NCBI GenBank assembly: GCA_001792895.1
Contig: MARA01000047.1
Span: forward strand, 124,001-188,000
DNA from: Lentinus brumalis
Lineage: Eukaryota; Basidiomycota; Agaricomycetes; Polyporales; Polyporaceae
Direction of reading: 5' to 3'
DNA length: 64,000 nt
A program made the translations under genes and the position numbers. The notes under the pieces were generated by a model that saw nothing but the letters and a program-made list of their open reading frames with translations, was not told the origin of the DNA and did no database searches. Of this stretch, positions 46,166 to 56,056 are shown in pieces; the stretch's first letter is position 1; every line of letters begins with the position of its first letter.

Positions 46166-46556
46166 GGTGGATTTGGAAGCCCGGGTTCAACTCCTACATG
46201 CTCTGTCTGGCTTGTCGTATTTATTTTCTCTCTGATCGTGCGGAAGTATGTAGTGGATTCAACTCGACCTGTATTCGTAGCGACAAAGCATAAATAGCAA
46301 GATAAGTTACGCAACCTCTTTCCGTCGCCACTTCACCCTACAGTCGTCGTAGTCGTTCAGCCGGAGGGTCCGTTCGACCGATGCTATGCTGAGACGTGAC
46401 CGAGAGGCTGTTCCGTTCGAACTACGCGTACACACATGCGATCTCGAAAGCCGCGACTGCACGTATGTGCTCAGTCAAACCACACGCAACTCAATGTGAA
46501 TGAAATGCGCACCGTGCGTCCCCTTGATGAAGCGGATTCGAGGCTCGATCTTGCGC
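46015..46556 (-). repeat. Right arm of the long inverted repeat
   Basis: Reverse-complement partner of 39941-40491. It includes the true last exon of the MetE-like gene and, beyond its stop, a broken copy of the last exons of the repeat-rich gene on the minus strand. That copy has an insertion (GTGTGTACGCGTAGTTCG region near 46420-46440) that disrupts the frame. Similarity ends at GCGCAAGATC (46556). Confidence 0.85.
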
Positions 46557-46985
46557 ACCAGGGTGTGGCCGCGTTCAAGCCTACAAGTTCCGTTGCCGCA
46601 GATGTACGTTGTACTACCAGCTTCTGATTGTATACATCACCCTACGTTGTCCCCGTTAATCGTATGTACATGCGACACCCAACGTCTTGAGTGCCAGACG
46701 GACCTTGGCATAAGTACATGCGAACGCACTCTACGTCGAGGGCACAACGCACTGATCAGCGTCACACAACCAACTCACCTCAGTACGACCATGCACTCCT
46801 TGCGAAGCCCAGGCTCCGCATTCCGGGGGAGATGATAGATGTACCAGAGTCCGAGCCAGTCTTCCGAGGCCGGCATTGAGCATGTTCTCCATCTGGTAAG
46901 GTGTCAGCAACTCAGCCCGCGTAGACCAGCGCGCAGCCTATCAACCGGGACGGGGCGAGATATGCGAGGGAGGCGTCGCCCGCCT

Positions 46986-47180
46986 TCAGCACGTCCGACT
47001 GCGAGAAACGACGTGAGATCGCGCTCGCGGAACCCCGCGCACGAGGAGGGAAGGGGCGCCTTCGTTGTGCAAGGAACGACACGTCTTCATGATAACTGAG
47101 ATGGCCTTATTATCGCAGTACGGCATTACAGAGACGAGCATCGGCCCGTGTGCGAGCTCAACCTGTGCTAAAATCTGCAC
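46986..47180 (-). pseudogene. F-box-like N-terminal fragment
   Basis: MLVSVMPYCDNKAISVIMKT followed by CRSLHNEGAPSLLVRGV matches the N-terminus of the gene at 47783-49356 (ISALMKTCRHLYHSGPRYLL, ARGV). The similarity stops after about 55 residues and the frame closes. It lies just left of the intact paralogue and could be the N-terminal piece missing from the decayed copy at 42465-43487. Confidence 0.55.
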
Positions 47181-47782
47181 GAGATTTGTGTCAAAAAATA
47201 GATAACAGTATCGAGTAACCTTCGAACGTACATCATAGCGTTGATGAGGCTGAGTCCGGGCTAGCTCCTATGAGATGAGGCTCAGAGCCGACTCAGCAGC
47301 GGAGGAGCCACTCAAAAGGACGGAGGAGGTAGAAGGAGGTCGGAACGGTTCAGGCTGGGAGCAGATATACCTGCGTTGAAGAAAAGGTGTTTTGTCGCAG
47401 CGGGCGATCAGTTCATCGCCGCTCCCACGAATCAAACACGATACTTTCCGAACCGGTGGGGCCTCTAGGTATATGGTAATCGAGGCGTATGCCGTAGGTG
47501 GTCAGAGCAGAGATTCGAGGAGCGGTTCCACCTCAATATCATGTATGTTGTGTTCACCGAGATGTAGCCGTCTGTGGATCTGCTGGAATCATGACACTGC
47601 GAGGCGTAGGAAACATATGCTTGCAGACCAGTAGTACTCACCCAAGCATCAAGATATGCCCGTCGGGCTACGGAAGGGACATCCCAGATTGTTATGAACT
47701 CGGAGGTGTTGGTAGCAGATCCCTGACAGATAATCACGAGTCAGTATGCTCTTTAGTCCGACATGGGAAGCAACTCACGCAC
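47181..47782. other. Intergenic, 600 bases
   Basis: No gene seen. The ORFs on both strands lack recognisable motifs. Confidence 0.35.
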
Positions 47783-49356
47783 TCATGATTTGCTCCCTTG
47801 CTCGGGATAGATTGAAGGGAGAGCAGCGTATAGTAACGCCCCGCGGAGCGGGATCCTCTCGACGGCTTCCGGTTCGTACTCAACGTCTGCGCCGAGCGTA
47901 ACGATCGTCGTGGGCCGCGTGCGATGCATCTTCAATGTGATGACGACCGTCTGCAGCGTCTCGGTCGTGTCCTTGATGCGCTGCGCGAAAGCGTCCAGGT
48001 CGAGGTCTACGAGGTACTGCTCCGCAGGACAGAGCGGCAGGTCGGCCAAGTTGGCTGGCCGGGGTTCGGGGACGAGGCAACAACACAGGAGGACGCCAAA
48101 GGAGCGTATCTTCAATGGGCGCAGTATGTTCAGCATGGTCTCCTGCAGGCGGTGGCGAGAGTCAGCTTCCGTGCGACGAGGACGAGTATTACGAGGCGTA
48201 CCACGACGCGGGGCATGTCGATGGTTTCGGGCTCGAGCATTCCGCCGATTAGTAGCACGATTTCCAGCGAGCGGAGCTGCTGCGCATAAGGCTTCTTCAT
48301 CGTGGAGATGAGCCTCGGCGTGATGATGTTGACGTCAAAGCCCTGCAGACACATGTACTCCGGCGTCGTGTCCATCATCACGTTGCGCAGGTACACAGGG
48401 TCCATGAAGTTGCCGAGGATGTGGAGCTCTCGGACATGACAGCGCAGCCCGAGGAGGAAGAGGTCGATAAGGTTGGCGTGACATGCGTCCAGTGACTTCC
48501 ACGGGCTCTTGAGCTGCGCCTGTTGCACCTGGTTCAGCGCCCGAATGTCGACGTGTGCTTCCAGATCGCGACCGATGATGTCCAGATCCTCCTCCGCGGT
48601 CTCGTAGCGGAAGACGCGAAGATTCGGAAACGAGTGGGCGTATACAATCGTCGCAGGACAGTCGTTCCAAGAAAGCACGAGCTGCTCGACATGGGAATAG
48701 ATCTGAGAGTAGACGGGGTCCGTGATCTCCGCGAAGAGCTCGAAACCGCGCCCAGTGAGACTCTTAAGCGTGTTCTGCGACCCGTGCAAGAGCTTGATCC
48801 CGTTGCGGTCGTCCTGAGCGTCCTCTTCGATGTCTCCGTCCGCGTCGTCCGAGTCCGCGGACTCGCGAGGCATCGTGAGACAGGCAGTCTCCAACTCGCA
48901 CTCCATCGTGCGCAAGAACAAAGCGCCGTGTTTGCCAACCTCCTCGATATCCAACTTGGTGATCGTCTTGATCTTGGCAAAAGCGTAGCATGGAGGAGGG
49001 CTCCCGGACCCCAACAGGGCCTCTGCGTGTCCGATGCGAAGGGTCTGAAGTACCAAGTCGTCTGCGTGTTCGACAAGGAAGGTTGAAAACACGTTGGCAG
49101 TAGGGTAGGTTATACCGAAAGGGAGTCGCATTGTCAATTCCTTGAGATATTTCAAGCGTCCACCGTCATCGGCCCTAATAAATGCGAGGAAGGACTCAAA
49201 TACTGATTCTCGTTTGATCGTCACACCTCTTGCTAGGAGGTACCGCGGGCCGGAGTGGTAGAGATGACGACAGGTCTTCATCAACGCCGAGATAGTGCGT
49301 GGATTGGATATTTCCATCAGGGAGACAAGGACGTCGTTCACGAGCCTCTGCTCCAT
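47783..49356 (-). CDS. F-box-like leucine-rich protein (second subgroup)
   Basis: The start MEQRLVNDVLVSLMEISN with PRTISALMKTCRHLYHSGPR is an F-box-like helical region. A leucine-rich body follows: GRLKYLKELTMRL, VLQTLRIGHAEALL, an acidic Asp/Glu run (SADSDDADGDIEEDAQDD), IVYAHSFPNLRVFRYET, and LIDLFLLGLRCHVRELHILG. One intron (donor GTACGC, acceptor CTGCAG, about 48140-48200) joins PRVV to ETMLNILRPLKIRSFG. The tail includes LDLDAFAQRIKDTTETLQTV and ends PEQGSKS. The complete template for the decayed copy at 42465-43487 and related to 54649-56056. An adaptor role in ubiquitination is inferred from the family. Confidence 0.8.
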
Positions 49357-49848
49357 GATCTGCTCGAAGGATATGAGCTCTATTAATCGTCAATCAGAAA
49401 TCAACATGTGGTGAAGCGTTACATACGACTTGTTTGTGGTCCAGGCACGGTCCAGGGTGACGTAAATCCGGTAGCAAGGTCAGTACTGACTTGTAAATTG
49501 CTACAGAGAGAGAATCGTATGCTTCCGGAGTGGCAGGCCACCCAGCTGCATGTAAGTGTATATAATGACGAGAAGGAGGAGGGAGGAGATAATTAGACGA
49601 TAAGGAAGTAAGTATCTGTTGTGTTATGTAAGCACTGGTAGGCGCCCCGTCCACTTGAACTTTGCACGACCGAATGTTCGTACTTCTTTACATCTCTCAG
49701 CTTGCGTCGGGTCTGAAGTCAACCACACCAACTCAGTAACAACTATAACTGTGCGTCGCGTATACTATCTTGGGAATTGTCGAACGGTTAGTTTCCTACT
49801 CAGAGTTGTTTGGTAGTCACTCAGCCGTCAGGTTATGATTCAATCCAG
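49357..49848. other. Divergent intergenic region between two F-box-like genes
   Basis: It contains a probable 5' UTR intron of the plus-strand gene (donor GTTAGT near 49789, acceptor ending at 49848). No coding sequence recognised. Confidence 0.45.
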
Positions 49849-51321
49849 ATGCACCCTCTACCCACGCTGAACTATGACATCCTGCACCTTTTGATGTCGT
49901 TCTCGTCCAAACGTGAGGTATGCAACATAATGGCGACGTGCAAGACTCTACATAGGGAAGGCGCCAAGTTCCTCCTGCACGACGTGACCCTCCAAGACGA
50001 GCGGGACATCCGGTCCTTCACCCAATTCATCGCAGCTGACCCATACCGTCGTATCCGCTATTGGCGCACACTCATACTCACTTGCGGAAGTGTGAATCCT
50101 GATACTGCGCTACTTTTCCGGGTACTCCTTGAATTCGCTGGCCCGTTCCTCGGATTGAAGTATCTGCGGCTGCACGAGCCGGACGATCTCCTCGGATCCG
50201 ACCTCGCACTCATCCAGGCGTTCTCGCGGATACCTCACATATCCATGTTGCACTTCAGCACGCCAGGCGCGCTCTCGTTTGGCTTGCTTCAGAGGATGTC
50301 CGGCTGCGTACACACCGCGATACTGGACTGCGAGCGGTCGCGAGCCGTACACCCACTGGAAGAAAGTAACCCGATCCTCGCGCTCCGCGGTCTTCGCAAC
50401 ACTCTTGTGGAGATATCCGGGTATGGGGTCAAAGCCAACACCACCTCAGACCTTTGCGCCGGCGTTGTCTTCCCCCACGTACGCAAGCTGCGCCTCGAGA
50501 CCTCCGACGCCATCGATAGCGCCGAGTACGCCCGCGCATTCCCAAACCTGGCCGTGCTATACTTCTCGTGCAGGTACTCGATTCACGGAGGCATAGACGA
50601 AGAGGAGCGGGCCGAACTTGCGGTACATCGCGAGAGAAATCGCACCTTGCTGCGCGAACGCGGTGGCTGGTCCTTGCTGGAGTCCTATAACGGTTCCCCC
50701 ATCGACCTCTGGGCTCTAGGCCTTGACGCCACGGTGGAGAGGCTTCGATTATTCATGGGTCCCATGCACGATGGTCAGCAAACGATTGTTTCAGGGGTGT
50801 TCGAAGAACTCATGCGGGACATCCGAGTGAAACATATACATCTGGACGTCTGGATGGCGCGGGCGGTGCACGATACGCTCACGGCGTTGTCTCGTACCTG
50901 CAGGGAGCTGCACCATCTCGGCCTATATGTTGTCTTCAATCCGAAGGAGCTGCTGACAGATGTCACGGCAATGTTGGTATGTCCTCTTCCCAGCTTCGCC
51001 GCTCACTGGCCTGATATGTTGCATCAGGACGCACTCGTGGAGTATGCCGGCTGTAGCTCACTACAGTCACTAGACGTTTCATTGCAGTGCATGGACATCA
51101 TTCCATCACCTTTGGAGGACCGCGCCGGAATGAGTCCTGTCACGCTATCTCCGGGGGAGTGCGTACGGATTCTTGATCTAGAGACCCTCGCTGCTCGGAT
51201 ACACAGCCGTGCGCCTTCGTTGAGGAACACATCGCTGGACCTGTGGATCAAGAGTGAGGAAGTACAGACATTGCGCAGAGGAGATGAGATACCTAGTCCG
51301 GAGCAATGGGAGTGGGCGTAA
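49849..51321 (+). CDS. F-box-like leucine-rich protein (LNYDVLH subgroup, copy 3)
   Basis: MHPLPTLNYDILHLLMSFSS with KREVCNIMATCKTLHREGAK opens the protein, parallel to copies 1 and 2 but in the opposite orientation. Body blocks are FPHVRKLRLETSDAIDSAEY, FPNLAVLYFSCRYS, GSPIDLWALGLDATVERLRL and IRVKHIHLDVWMARAVHDTL. A 51-base in-phase intron (50977-51027) sits at the conserved place, joining AML to DALVEYAGCSSLQSLDV. The protein ends PEQWEWA. The ATG directly follows a splice acceptor (CAATCCAG), the same arrangement as in the other copies. Confidence 0.85.
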   Translation: MHPLPTLNYDILHLLMSFSSKREVCNIMATCKTLHREGAKFLLHDVTLQDERDIRSFTQFIAADPYRRIRYWRTLILTCGSVNPDTALLFRVLLEFAGPFLGLKYLRLHEPDDLLGSDLALIQAFSRIPHISMLHFSTPGALSFGLLQRMSGCVHTAILDCERSRAVHPLEESNPILALRGLRNTLVEISGYGVKANTTSDLCAGVVFPHVRKLRLETSDAIDSAEYARAFPNLAVLYFSCRYSIHGGIDEEERAELAVHRERNRTLLRERGGWSLLESYNGSPIDLWALGLDATVERLRLFMGPMHDGQQTIVSGVFEELMRDIRVKHIHLDVWMARAVHDTLTALSRTCRELHHLGLYVVFNPKELLTDVTAMLVCPLPSFAAHWPDMLHQDALVEYAGCSSLQSLDVSLQCMDIIPSPLEDRAGMSPVTLSPGECVRILDLETLAARIHSRAPSLRNTSLDLWIKSEEVQTLRRGDEIPSPEQWEWA

Positions 51322-52777
51322 GTAATCGGTGAGATCTATACCTCCGTCTCAGGCGTCTCATGATCTGAAGCGACTTGTTGACTTGCTCCAGACTTGTCAC
51401 GGCCGGCATATCCGCGTTTTCGACCAGCGAAAAGTCGCTAAATAACGACTCCCCGTGCATGCCGATTTATGCGCCTTTAGACGATGGCTTCCCAGACCAC
51501 AATGCATCCCACCGTCGCATCGACGCATCTTCCCCGCTGCACAAATTTATGCGTCTATTTCTGACCTTTGGAGGGAGTAGCCGAGGAGTTTGGCGTCTCA
51601 CGATCTCGACCTCTCCCGCGATCTCCCTTATCTGCGTGGACGCCTCCCCAGCCTTACGACACGGGCCCACACAAGCGCCATCTACGCAAACCACGAGAGT
51701 CATTTGCTCCTCACTACTGGAACCCGCAGCATTACGTCTGAAGCCGCAGTCGTCGGAGTCCCCGACTTCCATCGGAGCACGCTCTGGTCGCTGAGTTCTG
51801 GTGCCCGAAGGTCGACTTCATCCCGCGAGAAAGGGTATCAATTTTGCAGATCGCGCTTCGTCGTGCCATCTGCTACAAGGCATACACTGCGCGTTTCATG
51901 GACGCATGTGTGCGACGTACCCGTGCTTCGGGGGATGATGATGAGCGACAGGACCCTTGACGACTCGAGTCGTCCTTCCTGATTCATTGCGACAACCACG
52001 TACAGAACATGGTATCCCTGTGAGTGATTACAAAAGCTTTGTCAGATGCCGCCTACTCATGGACTGGCTGGCCGTCGAACAGAAATAGCCCGCTTCTGCA
52101 AGTCTCTTCCAGACGTAATGTGGAATCTATCCAGTTCAGTTACGCGGCAGCCAACGCGTATGGAAGACGATACGGCCGCTCATGACGGTCGTATACGAAA
52201 CGCTCGCGAAGCCACCATCACGCATGCGGGATGCCGATCGTACGTTCCTTCTCACTCGGGCCCCATGATGAGAAGCATTGACACACGTATTTCACTATAT
52301 ACAACGTATACTCGTTACCAGAGATGCTCCTCCTGCTCTCGGCCACGCCCTGCGGTCTGGCCCTATCTCGAACATTGCACGTCCGTGACAGTCGGAGGGA
52401 ATGCCGCACTGGCAACACCACCAAGGGCACACACGGGACGCCTTTCGTACTTCCCTGGATCCAATCAGACGATGCGTCACGACTGCTCGTCTGGTTATCG
52501 TAGACGCATCTGATTCCGTTTGGAGTAAACAGTCGTCTGAGGCGTGCGTTCGTAACATAGCGACTCATCACGACATTCTGTGCCATGCCTCGGTCTGGCT
52601 ACATTGGAATCGCGTTGGAATCGTGAGTACCTGTAGCACCTCCCTCGAGGCTCCGGCTGCAATTTCGAGTGCATCAGCGAGGGAAGGCAGTACCAATTGA
52701 AACTCACGAACATCTGTCTGCAAATACATCCATCCCCCAGGCGATCTCCGACTCCGGCACCGAGCTCAGCGCTCGTC
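51322..52777. other. Gene-poor stretch with relic duplicated sequence
   Basis: No intact gene. Segments at 51598-51790 and 52190-52240 resemble 56720-56880 and 57698-57765 in the same order, for example the shared CCGACTTCCATCGGAGCAC. I see no protein-coding sense in either copy. Confidence 0.45.
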
Positions 52778-54265
52778 TCATATATCCGCACACCCCAAAG
52801 GCTCCCCGAGTTCGGCGCATGCACGGTATCCTGCATAATGACCGCTCATGCGAGTCACGATCCTCCCCACATGCGGTACGCGTTTCTGTATTCGCCGAGC
52901 CAGAGACCGCATACTCAATGACTTCAGCTGCGTCTCTATGGGGAGAAGGCTGGGGCGCATGCAGTCATTTGCCGGACACATGCGCGATGTGCTGTGCAGG
53001 CAATGATATCCCGATGCAAGTCTTGAGCAATCGAAGTGCAACTCGAAGGCAGACAACTTCGTCAACGCCTTCGGGATGCGGAGGACGCACTTCTGTAGGC
53101 ACGTCAATGGACGGGGTTTGCGACGAGGGTACAGCGATGAGCGTACCATCCACTTCGTGATGTCCAAGTGAGTGTCGTCACACATGAGAACCACGTTCAA
53201 GGAAAGGGCTTGCAGCGACGGTAGCTTCAATTGTTCGAGGGCGGGAACGTAAAACTTCCTACAGCATCTCGCGCTGAAGATGCTCAGTTTCAATTGAACG
53301 GGTCGTGTATCGGAGATGATTGTTTGCAGCACCTGCAGATTCGGCTCGAATTCTTCGAAGTCGTTGATGTGGACGGTCGACACGTGGCAAGGAAGTGCGA
53401 GACCGTAGAGGGCCATCATAGAGCCTTCGACGTAGCGCAGGGAGGCCCACGGATTATCAATATCCGGATCGAATTTCGCCCTGTCCTCCCTTCGTGGATA
53501 TTCCTTGGGATTGCGAACAGTCAACGACTCGAGCTCGGGATAGGTGCGCAGGTAGTCCGCGGTGTATGGCGTGAACACGCCGGGCTCCACGACGAATGTG
53601 CGTACGCAGGGGTAGCACAATCCGAATGCCAGTGCCGCTTGACTCTGGTCCCCGTCCGACGCGTCCGAGGATGTCGGCCCTGGATGGGAGACTCGCAGCT
53701 CTTCGAGTGTGTCCCTGGACCCGCGGACCAACAGGCTCACGTCAGGGCAGCTGTTGGGCCACCAGTCCGCCTCGTCTGTCTTCATCTTGAGCGAGACTCG
53801 GACCAGTTTCGACTGCAGACTCTGCAGCAGCTCGGCCCCGATGGGGCCCACGTTGCATAGTTCGAGGTGTCGCAAGCTGCTTAATGCAGCAATGGCGCTG
53901 GACACGCCGCTGTTCTCGAGAAGCACTTCTTCCGGGTGTAGAATTGTGAGAGAAACGAGCTTCGAGCGCGCCCTCATCTTGACGAAGAGCTCCCTGAGAC
54001 TTTCACTGGATGATCTTCCCATGCTGTCCATCTCGAGGCGGAGGGCGCCAAACATTGGGAGGCGATCGGAGCCCGAGCAGCTAGAGAGCATGTGCTTGCT
54101 GAACCCTTCTACGACCTCGCGAGATGATAGTCGGACCTCGCTCAGAAGGATTCGTTCACCCAACTCGTGGAGATAGTGACAGGTACGCATCATCCTCGAG
54201 ATTGTCGTCTGGTCGGCAAAGCTTTGAATGAAGACCAAGACGTCGAAGGGCAGCTTCAAAGCCAT
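52778..54265 (-). CDS. F-box-like leucine-rich protein (divergent member)
   Basis: From MALKLPFDVLVFIQSFADQT the protein shows the F-box-like layout (TISRMMRTCHYLHELGERIL, then LLSEVRL). Leucine-rich segments follow: SSLRHLELCNVGPIGAELLQ, YPELESLTVRNP, LYGLALPCHVSTVHINDFEE, LPSLQALSLNVVLM. One intron (donor GTACGC near 53154) joins ITKWM to KCVLRIPKALTKLSAFELHF. The frame is open upstream to 54400, but the Met at 54265 is placed as in the paralogues, close behind a CAG/AG acceptor (GGTTCAGAG). The protein ends LGCADI. It is clearly more distant than the LNYDVLH copies. Confidence 0.8.
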   Translation of the reverse strand: MALKLPFDVLVFIQSFADQTTISRMMRTCHYLHELGERILLSEVRLSSREVVEGFSKHMLSSCSGSDRLPMFGALRLEMDSMGRSSSESLRELFVKMRARSKLVSLTILHPEEVLLENSGVSSAIAALSSLRHLELCNVGPIGAELLQSLQSKLVRVSLKMKTDEADWWPNSCPDVSLLVRGSRDTLEELRVSHPGPTSSDASDGDQSQAALAFGLCYPCVRTFVVEPGVFTPYTADYLRTYPELESLTVRNPKEYPRREDRAKFDPDIDNPWASLRYVEGSMMALYGLALPCHVSTVHINDFEEFEPNLQVLQTIISDTRPVQLKLSIFSARCCRKFYVPALEQLKLPSLQALSLNVVLMCDDTHLDITKWMVRSSLYPRRKPRPLTCLQKCVLRIPKALTKLSAFELHFDCSRLASGYHCLHSTSRMCPANDCMRPSLLPIETQLKSLSMRSLARRIQKRVPHVGRIVTRMSGHYAGYRACAELGEPLGCADI

Positions 54266-54648
54266 CTCTGAACCACAGGATATCATGCGTTGATGGACAG
54301 CGTCGCAAATCGGACGACTCACCTGAAACATCAAAGCGCCGCGCTCAGAGGAAATGTTGGATCTTTGGTAAGTACTTAGGCGCGGCTTGCCACGACACAA
54401 GGTCGGAGAGAACAGCCCTAGTCAGATCGGTTCCCGTACGTGCCCTCCGCGACGTCGGATGACGCTTTAGTCAAAGTGAATGTTATTACAGGCGCGCTAT
54501 GAACAGGGTAAGTACATTGCCAAAATGGCATTAAAGCCCGATCCGCTCTTCCACGAGCTTGCTCCGCAGCACAGACAGTTATTAAGGCGACGCTCAGGGG
54601 ACGATGGAACGGGTTTGACGAAACGAGATACGGCCGATGGATACCTGG
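54266..54648. other. Intergenic between two F-box-like genes
   Basis: Holds the 5' flank of the gene on the left and the 3' flank of the one on the right. Nothing else is seen. Confidence 0.4.
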
Positions 54649-56056
54649 CTATTCCGGACCTGCACCGAGGGCTATCATCGCGCGCGGCCTGTTCGGATGT
54701 CCCTCGAGCGTGATAGACACGGTCTCCAAAGAGGGGACGTCGTCCTGAATGCGAGATGCCAGCACGTCCAGGCGCAAGTCCTTGAGGTGCTCCCGGGAAG
54801 CGTTGGTCTCTTCTTCGCCGGAGCTTGCGTGTTTCTGTCGCCTCTGCGGAAAGAAGCAGCTGATGGATAAACAGAAGGACGCTATCTTCATGGGACGCAG
54901 CGCTAATAGTACTTTGTCCTAGATTGTCAGATACGAAAGTTAGAGGTATATCCAGGAGGAGCATGGGAAGACCAGTGCTTACCAGATTCCATGCGACGTC
55001 GACGTCGCCCGACTTGATGCATATGAACAGCTCCAGGTGCTTGAGGTCCACAGCGCACGGTTGACGGAGGAGCTTCGCAAACCGTCGGGTAGCGAGGTCA
55101 GCCAAGAAGAATCCTCGCAGACTCAGATCCGAAGGTCGCGTAGTCTTGAGCACCTGGTATAGCATGTCGGGATTCATGTAAGGGCCGAAGACGTGCATCT
55201 CCTTGACGGGGCAGATGACGCAGAGCATGAAATGGTCGAGGAGTGGCGCATGGCATGCATCGAGGGCCTTCCATGTTCCGGTCTTCAGCTGCTGGTACCG
55301 ATTGCGCGACCTATGCTTGGTGACCGAGTCTGTCTTGCTGACTGCGAGAGCGGACAGAAGGTCCGGAGACGTCTCTACCCGAAGCTTCGAGAGATTGGGG
55401 AATGCATGCGCGTATTGGGTCGTGACGGGAAGATCGTTGTCCTGCAGGTCCAAGTCACGAACGTTGGGATATGCTTGACAATATTTGCCGTCGTCTGCGT
55501 GCAGCGTCCGGCACCCCGATGCTGTGAGCGCCGCCAGGTCGTTCTGGGCACCGTGCAGAAGGATAAAAGGGTTCGGTACGGTCAATCTCCAGCCAGCGCT
55601 TGACGGTGGTTGAAGATTGCGAGGATGCTGCTCCAAGATGGCGGCCATAGCGAGGTCTGCGGAGACGAAGCACGAGCGCGTCTTCTGGAGAAAGAGGACT
55701 CCGTGGGTGCCGACGTCATGGATTTTGACGTACTTAATGGTCTTGAGCGCCGCAAAGGCCTCTGCCAGCCCGGAAGATGACCCGAAAAATTCCTCCGCGT
55801 AGTCCATCGTCAGATGCGTGATGTTCATGGTGAGGGAGAAGCGGAGGATGAACGCCTGCAGCATCTCCGCGACGGAGCTCGCGAGGACACCGATGGAGAA
55901 GTGGAACCCCTCGAGCGCAGAGAGGCGCAAGTCTGAATCTGAACAGAGCGTCAAGAGGATGAAGCCCATGATCTCCGCACCCGTTTCGAATTTGAGGATG
56001 CCGGACCATGGTTCGTTGGAGCTCTGGAAGCCCGACATAGTGATAGTTTGGCTCAT
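54649..56056 (-). CDS. Leucine-rich paralogue lacking the F-box region
   Basis: Related to 47783-49356: TTQYAHAFPNLSKLRVETSP, GTWKALDACHAPLLDHFMLC, CPVKEMHVFGPYMNPDMLYQ and LRQPCAVDLKHLELFICIKS. After an intron (donor GTAAGC near 54980) come DKVLLALRPMKIASFCLSIS and LRLDVLASRIQDDVPSLETV. The protein ends IALGAGPE. Its first residues (MSQTITMSGFQSSNEPWSGI) align only after the point where the paralogues finish the helical F-box module, so that module is absent. A splice-like junction upstream (donor GTGAGT at about 56118, acceptor CGCAG near 56064) could add a leader, but I see no F-box there either. Confidence 0.7.

Noticed and set aside
46178..46200. CCCGGGTTCAACTCC resembling a tRNA T-loop, also inverted at 40317-40335
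   Set aside because: The flanking bases do not pair into a T-stem, and no D- or anticodon arm can be drawn. The sequence is simply shared by both inverted-repeat arms.
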